Shown in pieces: positions 1-8,772 of a stretch of DNA of 14,454 nt (within the stretch, counting starts at the first letter, position 1; every line of letters begins with the position of its first letter). The position numbers and the translations under genes are program-made. Below the pieces are notes generated by a model that saw only the letters and a program-made list of their open reading frames with translations, searched no databases and was not told where the DNA came from. Source of the stretch: Terfezia claveryi (Eukaryota > Ascomycota > Pezizomycetes > Pezizales > Pezizaceae); assembly GCA_015179025.1 (NCBI GenBank), contig WHUX01000668.1, positions 1 to 14,454 on the forward strand, in the 5' to 3' direction.

Positions 1-1
1 G

Positions 2-196
2 ATTGCAGGTGAAGAGGAGTAGGAAGTTGAGGAGGTACTGGATACCTGGAAGCGCTATGGGTGAGTTCAGTATAAGGTCAAATGGTTAGGGGATAAGGAG
101 ACTACCTGGCAACCTGCAGAAGACTTGGAAAATGCACAGGACTTGGTCACCCTGTTCTACCAACAATACTCGAGAAAGCCTCGCCCAGATGAATGA
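2..196 (+). pseudogene. Decayed C-terminal chromodomain of a Ty3/gypsy polyprotein (left-truncated by window)
   Basis: The frame starting at base 2 or 5 reads as the end of a gypsy integrase. It has an acidic lead-in, the chromodomain core EVEEVLDTWKRYG, then VQYKVKWLGDKETTWQPAEDL, and ends KPRPDE before a TGA at 194-196. Chromodomains at the integrase C-terminus are known from chromoviruses, where they bind modified histones and steer insertion. Two in-frame stops break it: TAG at 20-22, where Gln would fit (CAG to TAG), and TGA at 62-64, where Arg or Trp would fit. Both are C-to-T or G-to-A type changes. The rest of pol lies left of the window. The match to chromodomains is by eye; membership of the same family as the gag pseudogene downstream is inferred only from order and strand. 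Confidence 0.75.
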
Positions 197-336
197 TGTC
201 AGACCCTTTACATTCCTGTTGTTGTTTGGAGTTAGGGTTCTTGTTTTTACCCTTGTTGTTGTTTTCTATATTGATTTTGCTGGTGGTCATACCCAGGCCT
301 CCTAGTCACTAGAGCTCTAGCCTAAAGGGAAGATAG
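197..336 (+). other. 3' UTR of the old element, ending in a polypurine tract (323-336)
   Basis: A non-coding, T-rich stretch lies between the chromodomain stop and the candidate LTR. Its last 14 bases (TAAAGGGAAGATAG) are purine-rich and sit directly before the TATCAC that starts the LTR. This matches the arrangement of the inserted element, whose purine run also ends directly at a TGTCAC LTR start. A polypurine tract primes plus-strand DNA synthesis. The T and A interruptions may be mutations. Confidence 0.5.
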
Positions 337-370
337 TATCACAACTGTGTGCTCAGTTGTCCTCGCCATC

Positions 371-500
371 ACCTACGATCACAGGTAATAGATTATTGTC
401 ATTTTTGTCTTTGTTATTACCTATGATCGCAGGTAATGGGTCATCATTATTGTTGCCTTTGGCATCACTTGTGATACAGTAGATGGGTTATTATTATCGT
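371..500 (+). repeat. Three degenerate ~50-bp tandem repeats in the U3 of the old LTR
   Basis: The unit begins ACCTACGATCACAGGTAA at 371 and ACCTATGATCGCAGGTAA at 419; a third, weaker copy begins near 477 (ACTTGTGATACAG). Each is followed by a run rich in ATTATT and TTGTC. The first 16 bases of the unit are a near-palindrome, ACCT-NN-GATC-NN-AGGT. Position upstream of the TATA box suggests enhancer-type repeats, which is inference. Confidence 0.6.
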
Positions 501-567
501 TACCTTACTTGTCTTCCGAGATAGGGATCTTTGGAACCTTATTTCTCTCTTGCCTTAACAGAGTTAT

Positions 568-577
568 GTATATATAG
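568..577 (+). promoter_or_regulatory. TATA box of the old LTR
   Basis: TATATATAGA lies in the middle of the candidate LTR, downstream of the U3 repeats and upstream of a CT-rich stretch, as expected for an LTR promoter. Seen by motif only. Confidence 0.45.
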
Positions 578-935
578 ATCCTGTCCCTCGCACTATCGTT
601 AGATCCCCATCCAATGTCTTGTATACCTAATACAGGACCTTGCTTCTCCCAGTGCTTGTGCACCTCTCTTGTACATCTCTTTGTCTTGTGAAACAGCTCT
701 GTATCAATGGCTGTCTCCTTCCGATATACGCAGCAACCCCTTCTGTATGTCTTTTACCTCTTGCCCTTGTCTCCCATCCCAGCCTTTCCCATTTACACAC
801 GTAGCATTCCTATATGTGTATTACCCTAACCTTTCTCCTGATCACACACGTAGTACTCCTATATGTGTCTCACCTCATTCCTATCCTCGCACTGGCATAC
901 CTCTTGGTTGCCTTGTCCCCAAAGCTGTTGTTACA

Positions 936-3010
936 GTAAGTAGAACAAGGAAAGATTCTGTACCTCTCCCTCTAGAAAGAACACAAATACCTAGCAGTCC
1001 AACCCCTATCCTTCTACTCAACTTTCTTCCTAGCATTTAAAGGAAACCCTGCTCCTACAACAATCTCATTAACAAAAGTAACTCTTTTTCCCTTCAGTCT
1101 CCTCTTTCCCTTACTATAGTCAACCTTTGTATCAGAAGTAACAAAAAGAGGATGTGAAGGAAGTTGATGAGAAGTAGATTCTTCCTTGTCAGGATCGACC
1201 TTAAAGAAAGCAAGAATAGAAGAAACTAAGTCTAAGGAATCAATAGTGTAATATCTGATAGACATGAAGACTCCTAGACAGAAAGCTAGTATAATGGAAG
1301 AAGGAGCTGGAGCTAGGAAAGGCAGGAGAAAGGCAATGACAAGTGAGTAGCTAGAAGCACTCAAGGCCAAATTAGTCAATACTACTAAAAAGAAAATTCC
1401 AACTGGGAAAGATATTCCAGAAAAAGATATGGAAACAAGGGAAATAGTTATTGAGGCCAATGCAGTTATGTCTGAAATAAAGATTACAACACCTCCTACA
1501 ACAAAAGCCTTTTAAGATAAAAATAAAGTATTATAGTTCCAAAAGATAACACAGGTATTTGTATACCTAACAATAAACAATATATTATCAAAAAGGAAAA
1601 AGGAACTATTTGCTAAAAAAGCTAAAAAGTTTATGATTTTCTAATAGAAGGACCAATTTGACAAGTCAGTTCAAATGGACCTTCAACTCTCATCTACTTC
1701 AAAAGCAGTATGGCCTTACCCAACATATAACCCATATAAAGGGGTTCTATAGCTAGTACTAAACTAGCCTTTTCTAATACAGTAAATACTTATGGGTAAC
1801 CTATATGATCTAGAAACTCTAGAAATAGTGCGTCCAAGAACAGAACTTGTAGAAACTCATGAAGAGATAGGAAGGAAACTGTTTGGAGCTAGAGGTAAAG
1901 ATAAGGAGAAAAGTGTGCAATATGAAGAAGAAGATGATAGAGACTATGAAACAAATATAGAAGAAATATCTGAAACGGATATACCACTACCAACTAAAGA
2001 TAGGAAAAAACTAGCACATACCAAAAAGAGGAAGAACTCTAACAGGAAGTCTCTAAGAAGTTCCCATGGAGCAGCTGGAGGTGGAAGTGAGGATCCAGGA
2101 TCTGGATCTGAGAGTGATGAATCAGATAATGGCTCTGATGATAATAGAAAGAAAAGGTTAACTAGGGAACCTAGCTCTCACCACTTGGCATGGTCTAAAA
2201 AGACTGGTCAAAAAATACCTTCACAGCAAATTAGTAAATGTTTAGTTAAAAAGGCAAAGAAACTTACAAAGATTCCCAATCCCCTAATGATTAATAGAGT
2301 ATCAGAGAAATAGAGGAATTAAACTATCTTTAACAATTATATGCAACAATTGCAGAAGTGGGTGGAATATCAAGGGATAGATATAGCAAGTTGGAAAAGC
2401 TTAGATAGAGTAAGCTTTATGTTTGAGAGAAGTGCTCAGACTTGGTATAATCAGTATTACTCTGAGAAAACTGATGTTGAAGATAGGAACTTCTATAAAT
2501 TTATGTTAAAACTGAGAGGTAAGCTCATCTTTATAATAGTACCTGAAGTCTTGTGGAAACAAAATCTGGTACACCATTAGAGGCTAGATGTTACTATTAT
2601 ACAGTATATACAGAATCTGGAAGAGTTCAAAATTAAGTGCAAGGATCTAAATAGAAAAGACATGATAAGTGATCATGCACTCAAAATGAAACTAGTGGAT
2701 GGACTAGTACCCCTGCTTAAGGCTAAAGTCAAAGGGTTAATATCATATGAGTCAACTTTTGAGGAAATATTGAACAAAATTGAAGTTCAGGAAGATGTGT
2801 TAAAATAAGAGACCAAATCCTTACAACAACAACAAAAGAAAACTAATAAGTAATGGGGCCCTGGTAAACCTATAGAATGGACTAAGTCTAAATTTAAATT
2901 ACTTGATAAGGTGGCCAGAAATGCAGCTAAAGTTGCTAGCAAAAAGGGTAGACCAGGAGGCCTCTATGGTAATTTCTTTAATGCTAGAAAGGATAAAACC
3001 AAGTATATAT
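936..3010 (+). pseudogene. Old gypsy gag pseudogene, first part (interrupted by the insertion at 3010/3011)
   Basis: One frame (codon starts at 1 mod 3) stays protein-like from about 1174 to 3010. It begins with a Lys/Glu-rich, probably coiled-coil segment (1174-1500). An acidic, Ser-rich linker follows (1900-2150, with runs such as SGSESDESDNGSDDN). Then comes a capsid-like region (2341-2800) with FERSAQTWYNQYYSEKT, which resembles the W-rich core of retrotransposon gag, and a basic, Gln-rich tail with LQQQQKK. Stops break the frame at 1117, 1165, 1168, 1249, 1348, 1513, 1534, 1642, 1645, 1750, 1765, 1783, 2311, 2320, 2578, 2806 and 2851. All but two are TAA/TAG and mostly stand where Gln would fit. 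ATG codons at 1792 and 2341 open shorter pieces. The true start is unclear: before 1174 the frame is open but low in complexity. It continues after the insertion at 12257. Confidence 0.7.
3006..3010 (+). repeat. Left target-site duplication TATAT
   Basis: The five bases TATAT directly before the left LTR recur directly after the right LTR (12252-12256). Five-base duplications are typical of gypsy integrases. The site is TA-rich, so a one-base ambiguity in phase is possible. Confidence 0.85.
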
Positions 3011-4028
3011 TGTTACGGGGGCCCTATTAACAGATAGCACTCTTGCAACTATTAGGACGGCCGAAATTTCCTGCCGCAACGATATCTATTCCACAACACA
3101 GAATATCAATTCTATAGTAGTAAAGTTTAGTCCAACAGTAGTTCCTCACGACGGATCTTATTTCGCAACACAAAATAAATCCTATGTCGCTTAAACGTAA
3201 AGTTAACTCAAGACTTAGAACTTTGTAGGCTTCGTATACTCGAGGTGCTCTTGCTTTCGAATACTCGCTGGTGGTAGAATGAATTCAACCGGAACTACTT
3301 GCACTATTTATATCCCGCGGTGTTTGTATATATTCTTATGATAAAAATATTTTATAAAACGCGGGCCTACCTGTCACCTTGGAATTTCTTCCTAAGTGTT
3401 ATGCCATCCACACCTTTGTTAATGCAGTTGCTATCTGCACTCGTTGTCACAGGTTACTAACCCGAACGTAGAGATAATTTCCATGTCTGCATGTTATACA
3501 TACATCGCTTATAGCTCGCTTATCCCATTAAAGAATTCTTATCCGAGACAACTAAATTCAATTCCAGATACGTTACCAATCTCCGATACTATCGAATTAC
3601 CATCCGACAATATCCGAAGGCATCTAATTATGTTTCCGGCAATATTCACTTAATAGTGTCTAGTGTCCATTGAAAATAATTTTCAACTGCACATAACTCT
3701 ATGAATAGAGAACCGTGGGTCACAAGTAGATTACCATTGGAAAGGTATCAACGCATAGAAGATTATAGAATCTTAGTTTATCACGATACCCAAATTATTC
3801 ACGGAGTTATTACCAATAATAAGTAAACCTCCTCATAGACCTATATGACCATATTAAAAGTCTTATATCTCCATGAGTTTAACTCCGATCATAAAAGGAT
3901 TGCAGAAATGGAATCAGAACGAAGAGTAGGCCTGGATAGAACCTTGAAACATTAAATTCGGAGAACTTTATGTTTTGGCCCTGCCTTTGGCCTCTGTCCT
4001 GGGCGCACTCCCTTATAGTGTCACCGGA

Positions 4029-4049
4029 CGCACTTTGGTCTAAAGTGCG
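4029..4049. other. Perfect hairpin in the left LTR
   Basis: CGCACTTT-GGTCT-AAAGTGCG has 8-bp arms and a 5-base loop. A longer-range pair, GGGCGCACT (4001-4009) with AGTGCGCCC (4044-4052), shares the right arm, so two alternative folds compete. The same structure is at 11809-11829 in the other LTR. Confidence 0.7.
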
Positions 4050-4100
4050 CCCTCGGTCCTTCATTTTTTTAGTTATTTTTACCGAATTATTTTCCTGCAG

Positions 4101-4149
4101 TTCAGGGTAATAATTCAATATTCAGGGTAACGCCAAGACTTCAGGGTAA
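4101..4149. repeat. Three copies of decamer TTCAGGGTAA in the left LTR
   Basis: Exact copies at 4101-4110, 4121-4130 and 4140-4149, spaced 20 and 19 bases. In element sense the motif is TTACCCTGAA and lies upstream of the TATA box. The matching set in the 5' LTR is at 11881-11929. Confidence 0.8.
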
Positions 4150-4471
4150 CAGCTAATATAGCTAGCATATATATGCATATAGTCAGCATATTAATCTGAG
4201 TATAACTATTGAACCGTTAATCGGATTCTTATGAAACTTAAACCGTAGCTCCCTCAAGGGTCTATGGACGTTCCATAAGGGTCTTAACCATCTAGGATGA
4301 TTATAAACTACTCCGAGGTTCCTACCCATTTCATATACTTAACTCTTATAGATAAGTATTAGAAACGTTTGCACCACACTGCTAAGAGTGTACCTAGAGT
4401 TCATATAGATTCTAGGGTCGTTCTATAAGGGTCCAAGTACCTTTAGTAGGGCTGGATGTCACCCCGTGACA

Positions 4472-4489
4472 GTGCCTCCCCCCTTAAGG
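4472..4489 (-). other. Polypurine tract of the inserted element
   Basis: On the minus strand the sequence CCTTAAGGGGGGAGGCAC abuts the TGTCAC start of the 3' LTR. A purine run (AAGGGGGGAGG) ending a few bases from the LTR is the standard plus-strand primer site of LTR elements. Confidence 0.8.
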
Positions 4490-4714
4490 TTCTTGTCCGC
4501 AAGAACCTAATTGATCATGCAATCAGAATCATTATTGCTACTAACAACAATGGATGGGGCTTGAGGACCAGTCCTCATATACAACAGCCAAAACATAGCT
4601 GCGTACGTCTCTTTGCACCCCTGGGACAATATGGCATAAGAAATACAGGTAAAACAAAAACGTAAAGATAATTCAAAAAACCTAATGCCTAATATAGGAA
4701 AAAAAGAAAAATCC
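4490..4714 (-). other. 3' untranslated region of the inserted element
   Basis: Lies between the chromodomain stop (TGA at 4715-4717) and the polypurine tract. Short open frames on both strands overlap here but none looks like protein. It contains A/T runs near 4660-4710 and nothing else recognisable. Confidence 0.55.
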
Positions 4715-4906
4715 TCACAAGATAACATCAGGGTCCCGAGGCTTACGAGAATTATCCAGATGGAATTTTCGAATTAAATCGGCAGCTCCATCCTTCAGGT
4801 TCTCATATGGTTCCCATGTGTCATCATCAGGACCGTAACCCTTCCAAGAGACTAAATACATAACCCGTCTCTTCCTGAGCTCACTTGTCCTAACCTTTTC
4901 CACCTG
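4715..4906 (-). pseudogene. Chromodomain at the integrase C-terminus
   Basis: It reads VEKVRTSELRKRRVMYLVSW, then KGYGPDDDTWEPYENL, then ILRKFHLDN-type residues, ending PRDPDVIL and TGA. The V-E-K-V strand, YLVSWKGY and TWEPYENL are the chromodomain hallmarks, including the aromatic residues that form the methyl-lysine cage in the family. It is in the same frame as the integrase tail and separated from it only by one TAA (4907-4909), which stands where a Gln (CAA) would fit. It was therefore part of pol, not a separate gene. Chromodomains of this kind are thought to direct insertion into heterochromatin, in keeping with this element sitting inside another dead element. Confidence 0.85.
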
Positions 4907-6103
4907 TTATTCCGATTCTTCGAGGTCGACTGGAGGGGGTGTTGGCGAGCATCTGCCGGCAATCGTGTTAAGGTGGTAGGGTTCCAACAAACTAATATGA
5001 AAAACTGGGTGAGTTTTGCCTGTGCTTGGGGGAAGCTCTAACTCATAGGCATAGGTGCCTATAAGCCGTTTGATTCTAAACTTCCCTCGTAGCTTGTAGT
5101 CAAGCTTCTTGGTCGGACGCCTTGTTTTGATGTTTTTGCGTTGACCATGACCCAATCTCCCACTTTGAATGTCGGTTCCTTCTCTGCTACCTTGAGATTA
5201 TAGTATTTGGACATCCGGTCCTGTGCTGCCTTCATGTTCTCCCTCATAGCCTCCCTCATTGCGTCCAAGGTTTCGACTGTCTTGACTGCCTCAGGGTTGT
5301 TCGATTCAGTTGAGGCTTCGGTTGGGTTCTGGAAATTATTTTCTGGGTGTTGAGCGTATGCGGCAAAGAATGGTGTGAGTTTGGTACTAGAATGGACAGT
5401 GTTATTATAACAGAACTCGGCAAATGGTAATAACTCGACCCAGTCATCCTGATCCCAACAGCAATACGTCCATAGATAATGCTCAAGGGTCTGGTTGACT
5501 CATTCAGTTTGACCATCAGTCTGGGGGTGATATGCCGAGGACTTATCCAACTCAACTCCTAATAACTGCATTACCTCCATCCAAAACGAACTTGTAAATA
5601 CCGAATCCCGATCCGAAACAACCCTCTTTGGTAATCCGTGCAGCCTCCAAACCTCCTTGACAAATATCCCAGCCAACTCTTTTGCCTTCCGGTTCTTTAA
5701 AGGAATGAAATGCGACATTTTAGTAAACCTATCAACAATAACCCAAATCTGATTATACCCTTTGACTGGTGGTAAATCAGTGATGAAATCCATCGAAATA
5801 TGTTCCCACGGCCTGTAGGGGATTGGAAGAGGTACGAGCTTGCCATATTTCTTGTGTCTTGCAGTTTTGTTTCTTTGGCAAGCATCGCATGTACGTACGT
5901 AGTTTCGTACCCAGTCTTCCATGTTAGGCCAGTAGTAATTTCGTTTCATGAGCTCGAGGGTTTTGTCACGTCCGAAATGACCTGCAACTTTAGCATCATG
6001 GCACTGGAAAGCCACTTTCAACTTAAGGGATTGTTGTCAGGTATATATAGGCGACGTTCATAGGTTACCATGTCATCTTCTAAACCGTAATGATCAGTCC
6101 AGG
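4907..6103 (-). pseudogene. Integrase (zinc finger, DDE core, C-terminal domain) of the inserted element
   Basis: In order: an HHCC-type zinc finger (HDAKVAGH ... CDACQR, about 5875-5995); the catalytic core with ISMDFITDLPP (first Asp), VSDRDSVFTSSFW (second Asp) and SAYHPQTDGQTE (catalytic Glu, about 5503); and the C-terminal region with VGDWVMV and [13 protein letters not shown]. Breaks: a missing base near 6103 and another near 6024; an in-frame TGA at 5500-5502 directly after the catalytic Glu codon, where Arg would fit (CGA to TGA); and a missing base in a run of five T on the plus strand (5133-5137). A TAA at 4907-4909 then cuts off the chromodomain. The enzyme would join the cDNA to the host genome. 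All catalytic residues are still visible. Confidence 0.88.
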
Positions 6104-6743
6104 ATACTCCTTGCCAAACTTCAACGCGTTCCGAATCCCTAACCACTTGTCGTCCTTGAGGCCAGCCTCTTGGATCTCCTTCGACCAACTTGATTCTTCC
6201 GTTTGTGAGGCCTTCACTGCCATGATGCGGCGCGTTACTAGACTCTCCTCACTCGTTCCTAGTTGGAATTGACCAGGCTTGAACATCCGAATCGTGTGGT
6301 CCTGCTTCTCTCCCCCTCCTTCGAGGTCAGGATCAACCTGACGAGAAAGCGCATCTGCCTTGCCATTCTTATCACCTGGGCGGTAGATGATTCTAAAATT
6401 GAACTGGCTTAGTATTTCCGCCCATCTGGCCTGCCTTCGATTGAGTATCTTAGTGGAATTAAAGTACTCAAGGTTCTTATGGTCCGTATACACAATTATC
6501 TCCTCCGGGGCACCCATGAGAAAATGTCTCCATTCTTGGAAACAATTGACAATTACGACCATTTCTTTATCATGGACGTCGTAATTAAGTTCTGCTGGGA
6601 TAAAGCGTTTCGAATAGTACGCTACTGGGTGCCAACGACCATCTGGTTCTTTTTGGGATAGAATACCAGCTTTTGCTAGATCAGACGCGTCTGTCTCGAT
6701 CATTTTTGGTCGTTCTGGGTGATAATGGCATAGTATCGGAGCG
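6080..6743 (-). pseudogene. RNase H domain and tether of the inserted element
   Basis: The open piece 6080-6703 starts MIETDASDLAKAGILSQ, the usual RNase H opening (family form TDAS...GGVLSQ; here AKAG). It continues with VAYYSKRF, an acidic Glu in HDKEM, VYTDHKNLEYF, RRQARWAE and the closing ADALSR. After ADALSR comes a ~75-residue tether to the integrase zinc finger. RNase H removes the RNA strand during reverse transcription. A missing base near 6743 breaks it from the RT thumb, and another near 6103 breaks it from the integrase. The key Asp/Glu residues are present. Confidence 0.88.
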
Positions 6744-7551
6744 GTGTGAACCTATATTTTAACTCATCGAAGGCCTGTTGACACTGCTGTGTCCAGTTCC
6801 AAGGAACTCCATTGTGCGTCAGTGTCTGAATCGGCAAGCCAAACTACTAAAGCCTTGAATAAACCGGCGATAGAAATTAGCAAACCAATAAACCTCTGCA
6901 CTTCTTTGACGTTCCGAGGAGCCTGCCAGGCGAGGATTCCTCGACTTTCTTCTGCCCCATTTGTATCCCCTTTGTACCTACTTTAAATCCCACGAATTCG
7001 ACTTCTGGGACATGGAAGATACACTTGTCTATGTTACACAAAGGTTATTCTCCGTTAGTTTCTGCAGCACCCAACGGACGAGCTCGACATGTTCTTCCTC
7101 TGTTTGGGTATAAATGAGGATATCATCAATATATACAACTATTCCTCGGTCAATTCGTTCCGATAGAATATTGTTAACATGTCGCTGGAAAACAGATGGC
7201 GCATTAGTTAGCCCAAAAGGCATAACTGTATATTCGTATAAGCCATATCTTGTCTTGAATGCTGTTTTCCACTCGTCTCCGGCTGCTATTCTGAGTAGGT
7301 TAAACCCGAGTTTGAGATCGAGTTTGGAGAAAACCTGTGAAGTACCAACTTGTTCCATTAGGGTAGTCATAAGTGGTAGGGGATACTTGTCTTTTTTGGT
7401 TATGGCATTGAGCCCTCTATAGTCTACGACTATTCTGAGCTTGCCATTTGGCTGTTTGGCGAAGAATATAGGAGCGCCAGCACTGCTTTTGCTCGGTCTT
7501 ATCTTGCCGGTTCGGAGCATCTCATCTAGGTATTCTTTGAGAAGCTCCATT
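6744..7551 (-). pseudogene. Reverse transcriptase of the inserted element
   Basis: The largest open piece (7029-7550) begins MELLKEYLDEMLRTGKIRPS and contains the RT blocks SSAGAPIFFAKQPNGKLRIV, VDYRGLNAITKKDKYPLP, FSKLDLKLGFNLLRI (family form usually FSKLDLRSAYN; the palm Asp is present), MPFGLTNAPSVFQ and the catalytic YIDD (codons 7122-7133). The thumb and connection follow in pieces: after missing bases near 7035, 6940, 6882 and 6835 the three frames in turn give IDKCIFHVP, AWQAPRNVKEVQRFIG, ANFYRRFIQGF and VPWNWTQQCQQAFDELK. At 7551 it is one base out of frame with the protease. All these breaks are single missing bases. Confidence 0.9.
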
Positions 7552-8440
7552 CATCAGGGGAGAGGGGGTATAGTTTTCCTGACGGGGGACTCTTTCCTTC
7601 TTCTAACTCAATTGTCATGTCTTGTGGACCGTGCGTGGGAAGGGCGGATTGCAACTCCTTTCCAAAGATTTTTACAAAATCCCTGTACTGTGTTGGCAAT
7701 CGATCAGCAAGTTCATGGATATTTTCAGTCGCTGTTATTTTCATAACCTTGCGAACGTCTCCATTAGCGAACTTCTGATAATCCCATTCCCCTATTTCAA
7801 TTAATCCGACATATTGAGTCTCTGCAAGTACTTCGTCAAAGTCAGCGAAATCAGTAACCTCCTCGATTTCCAACGCTCTTTTTAGCTCGAGTCCATAAGG
7901 AGTGGTGACCCGTAGCTTATCACAATTGGCTTTAATCCAATCCATCCCCAAAATGAGTGGAAGACCTGGTTCGAGGCACGCAACCTCAGTTACCAGGTCA
8001 AGAGTTTTGTTTCGTCCCGATCTTGCATCTGGGACCTCCATCTGCAGGTTCTGAACCTGCACTGTGCCAGACCTCTTGAGAATCGAGCCGTCGGCGCTCT
8101 CTAATCTCAGTCTTTTCTCCCTCTTAACCCAAGGCAGCATCATCTGTTCAACGAAAGAAGAATCAAAAATCGTGGCTTCTGCGCCAGTATCAACCAAAGC
8201 ATTAATGGAAATTTCGCGTTTATTTCCTCCGTACATCCAAGATAACTTAACAGAGATAAGAAATTTCAGTCCTTCACGCTTCAATACCTTCGCACCCGAT
8301 TTTCCTGCCAAAGAGAGATCCTTAATTCCATCCAATGAAATATCCGGCACCGCCACCTTTCGTGGTCTTTTTTCGAGTGCGCCAATATGAGGAGCCACCT
8401 CATCATCAGCTTTTCTTTTTGTCCCTTTTTTTGCGTTTTT
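7552..8440 (-). pseudogene. Aspartic protease (retropepsin) and linker to RT of the inserted element
   Basis: The open piece up to 8398 contains the catalytic NALVDTGAEATIFD (DTGA at about 8180-8194 on the plus strand) and the second hallmark PLILGMDW about 70 residues later. A long linker follows, leading to PSGKLYPLSPDE, the conserved run just before gypsy RT. The last few residues after SPDE are in the wrong frame because of one missing base near 7551. Upstream, the frame moves at A-runs (T runs on plus at 8426-8432 or 8436-8440) into the gag-side frame. The first ATG-like start at 8398 is not a real gene start. It would cut gag-pol into mature proteins. Confidence 0.88.
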
Positions 8441-8772
8441 ATTGATAAAGAAAGAGAAGAAATAGCAGAAGAAGACAAATTGCGAGAAACAGAACTAATC
8501 AAAACAGGGTCAATATCCATCGGTTCCCCTTCATGTTCCTCCTTCCAACTGCCAACAGAGATGCCATTCCTTATAACACAAATAGAAAACCAATCCTGCG
8601 AGACTATCCGACCCGACGTACTAGATAGCCCGCATCCCTAACAGTCCGAATTCTCCCCATAGTCCAACTCATCCTCGCTGACAATATGCCCAAACTGAAC
8701 CTCAAGTGGCGCTACTACAGCCGCTCCTGCAGACACTGTGGCCACTTTCTTAGCCTCCTCTTTTCCCTTATA
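8441..8772 (-). pseudogene. Gag tail / gag-pol linker of the inserted element
   Basis: On the minus strand, the frame that continues gag after one missing base near 8773 (in GGGAAAGGG) reads as protein: EEAKKVATVSAGAAVVAPLE, then VSEDELDYGENSD, then after an in-frame TAG (8638-8640) IVSQDWFSICVIRNGISVG and MDIDPVLISSVSRN. It then joins the protease through an A-run. No domain is recognised. This suggests gag and pol were once one frame, or separated only by the TAG at 8638, which could have been a natural readthrough stop; with so many other breaks nearby this cannot be decided from one copy. Confidence 0.6.

Larger units (their letters stand above)
337..935 (+). repeat. Candidate LTR of the old plus-strand gypsy element
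   Basis: The proposed 599-bp LTR starts TATCACAACTG (an expected TGTCACAACTG with G to A) and ends CTGTTGTTACA, an imperfect inverted match (9 of 11) to the start. Support: a polypurine tract directly before it, a chromodomain end upstream, gag frame downstream, tandem repeats in the U3 position, a TATA box at 568-577, and a CT-rich stretch after it as is common around fungal start sites. No second copy exists in the window, so the right boundary is a best guess. A reading frame at 669-1040 within and past it is low-complexity CT-rich sequence and is not taken as a gene. Confidence 0.5.
3011..4471 (-). repeat. 3' LTR of the inserted element (left copy, 1461 bp)
   Basis: Near-identical to 10795-12251. 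It starts TGTTACGGGG and ends CCCCGTGACA on the plus strand, so it has TG...CA ends and a terminal inverted repeat with one mismatch (TGTTAC against TGTCAC in the other copy). By hand count the two copies differ by about 23 substitutions, mainly transitions, and about 6 short indels. Small reading frames inside (3444-3653, 3879-4118) have no protein-like content and are left out. It carries the same TATA box (3304-3312), hairpin (4029-4049) and three decamers (4101-4149) as the other LTR. Confidence 0.95.

Noticed and set aside
669..1040. Plus-strand 123-codon open frame
   Set aside because: CT-rich LTR and leader sequence with no stops by composition; no protein-like features.
1014..1460. 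Minus-strand open frame of 148 codons with hydrophobic runs
   Set aside because: It is the antisense of the old gag's Lys/Glu-rich segment; the plus-strand frame is continuous with the rest of gag and has protein-like composition, so the minus frame is a shadow.
4456..4728. Small open frames on both strands near the 3' LTR
   Set aside because: They span the LTR edge, polypurine tract and UTR and have no recognisable content.
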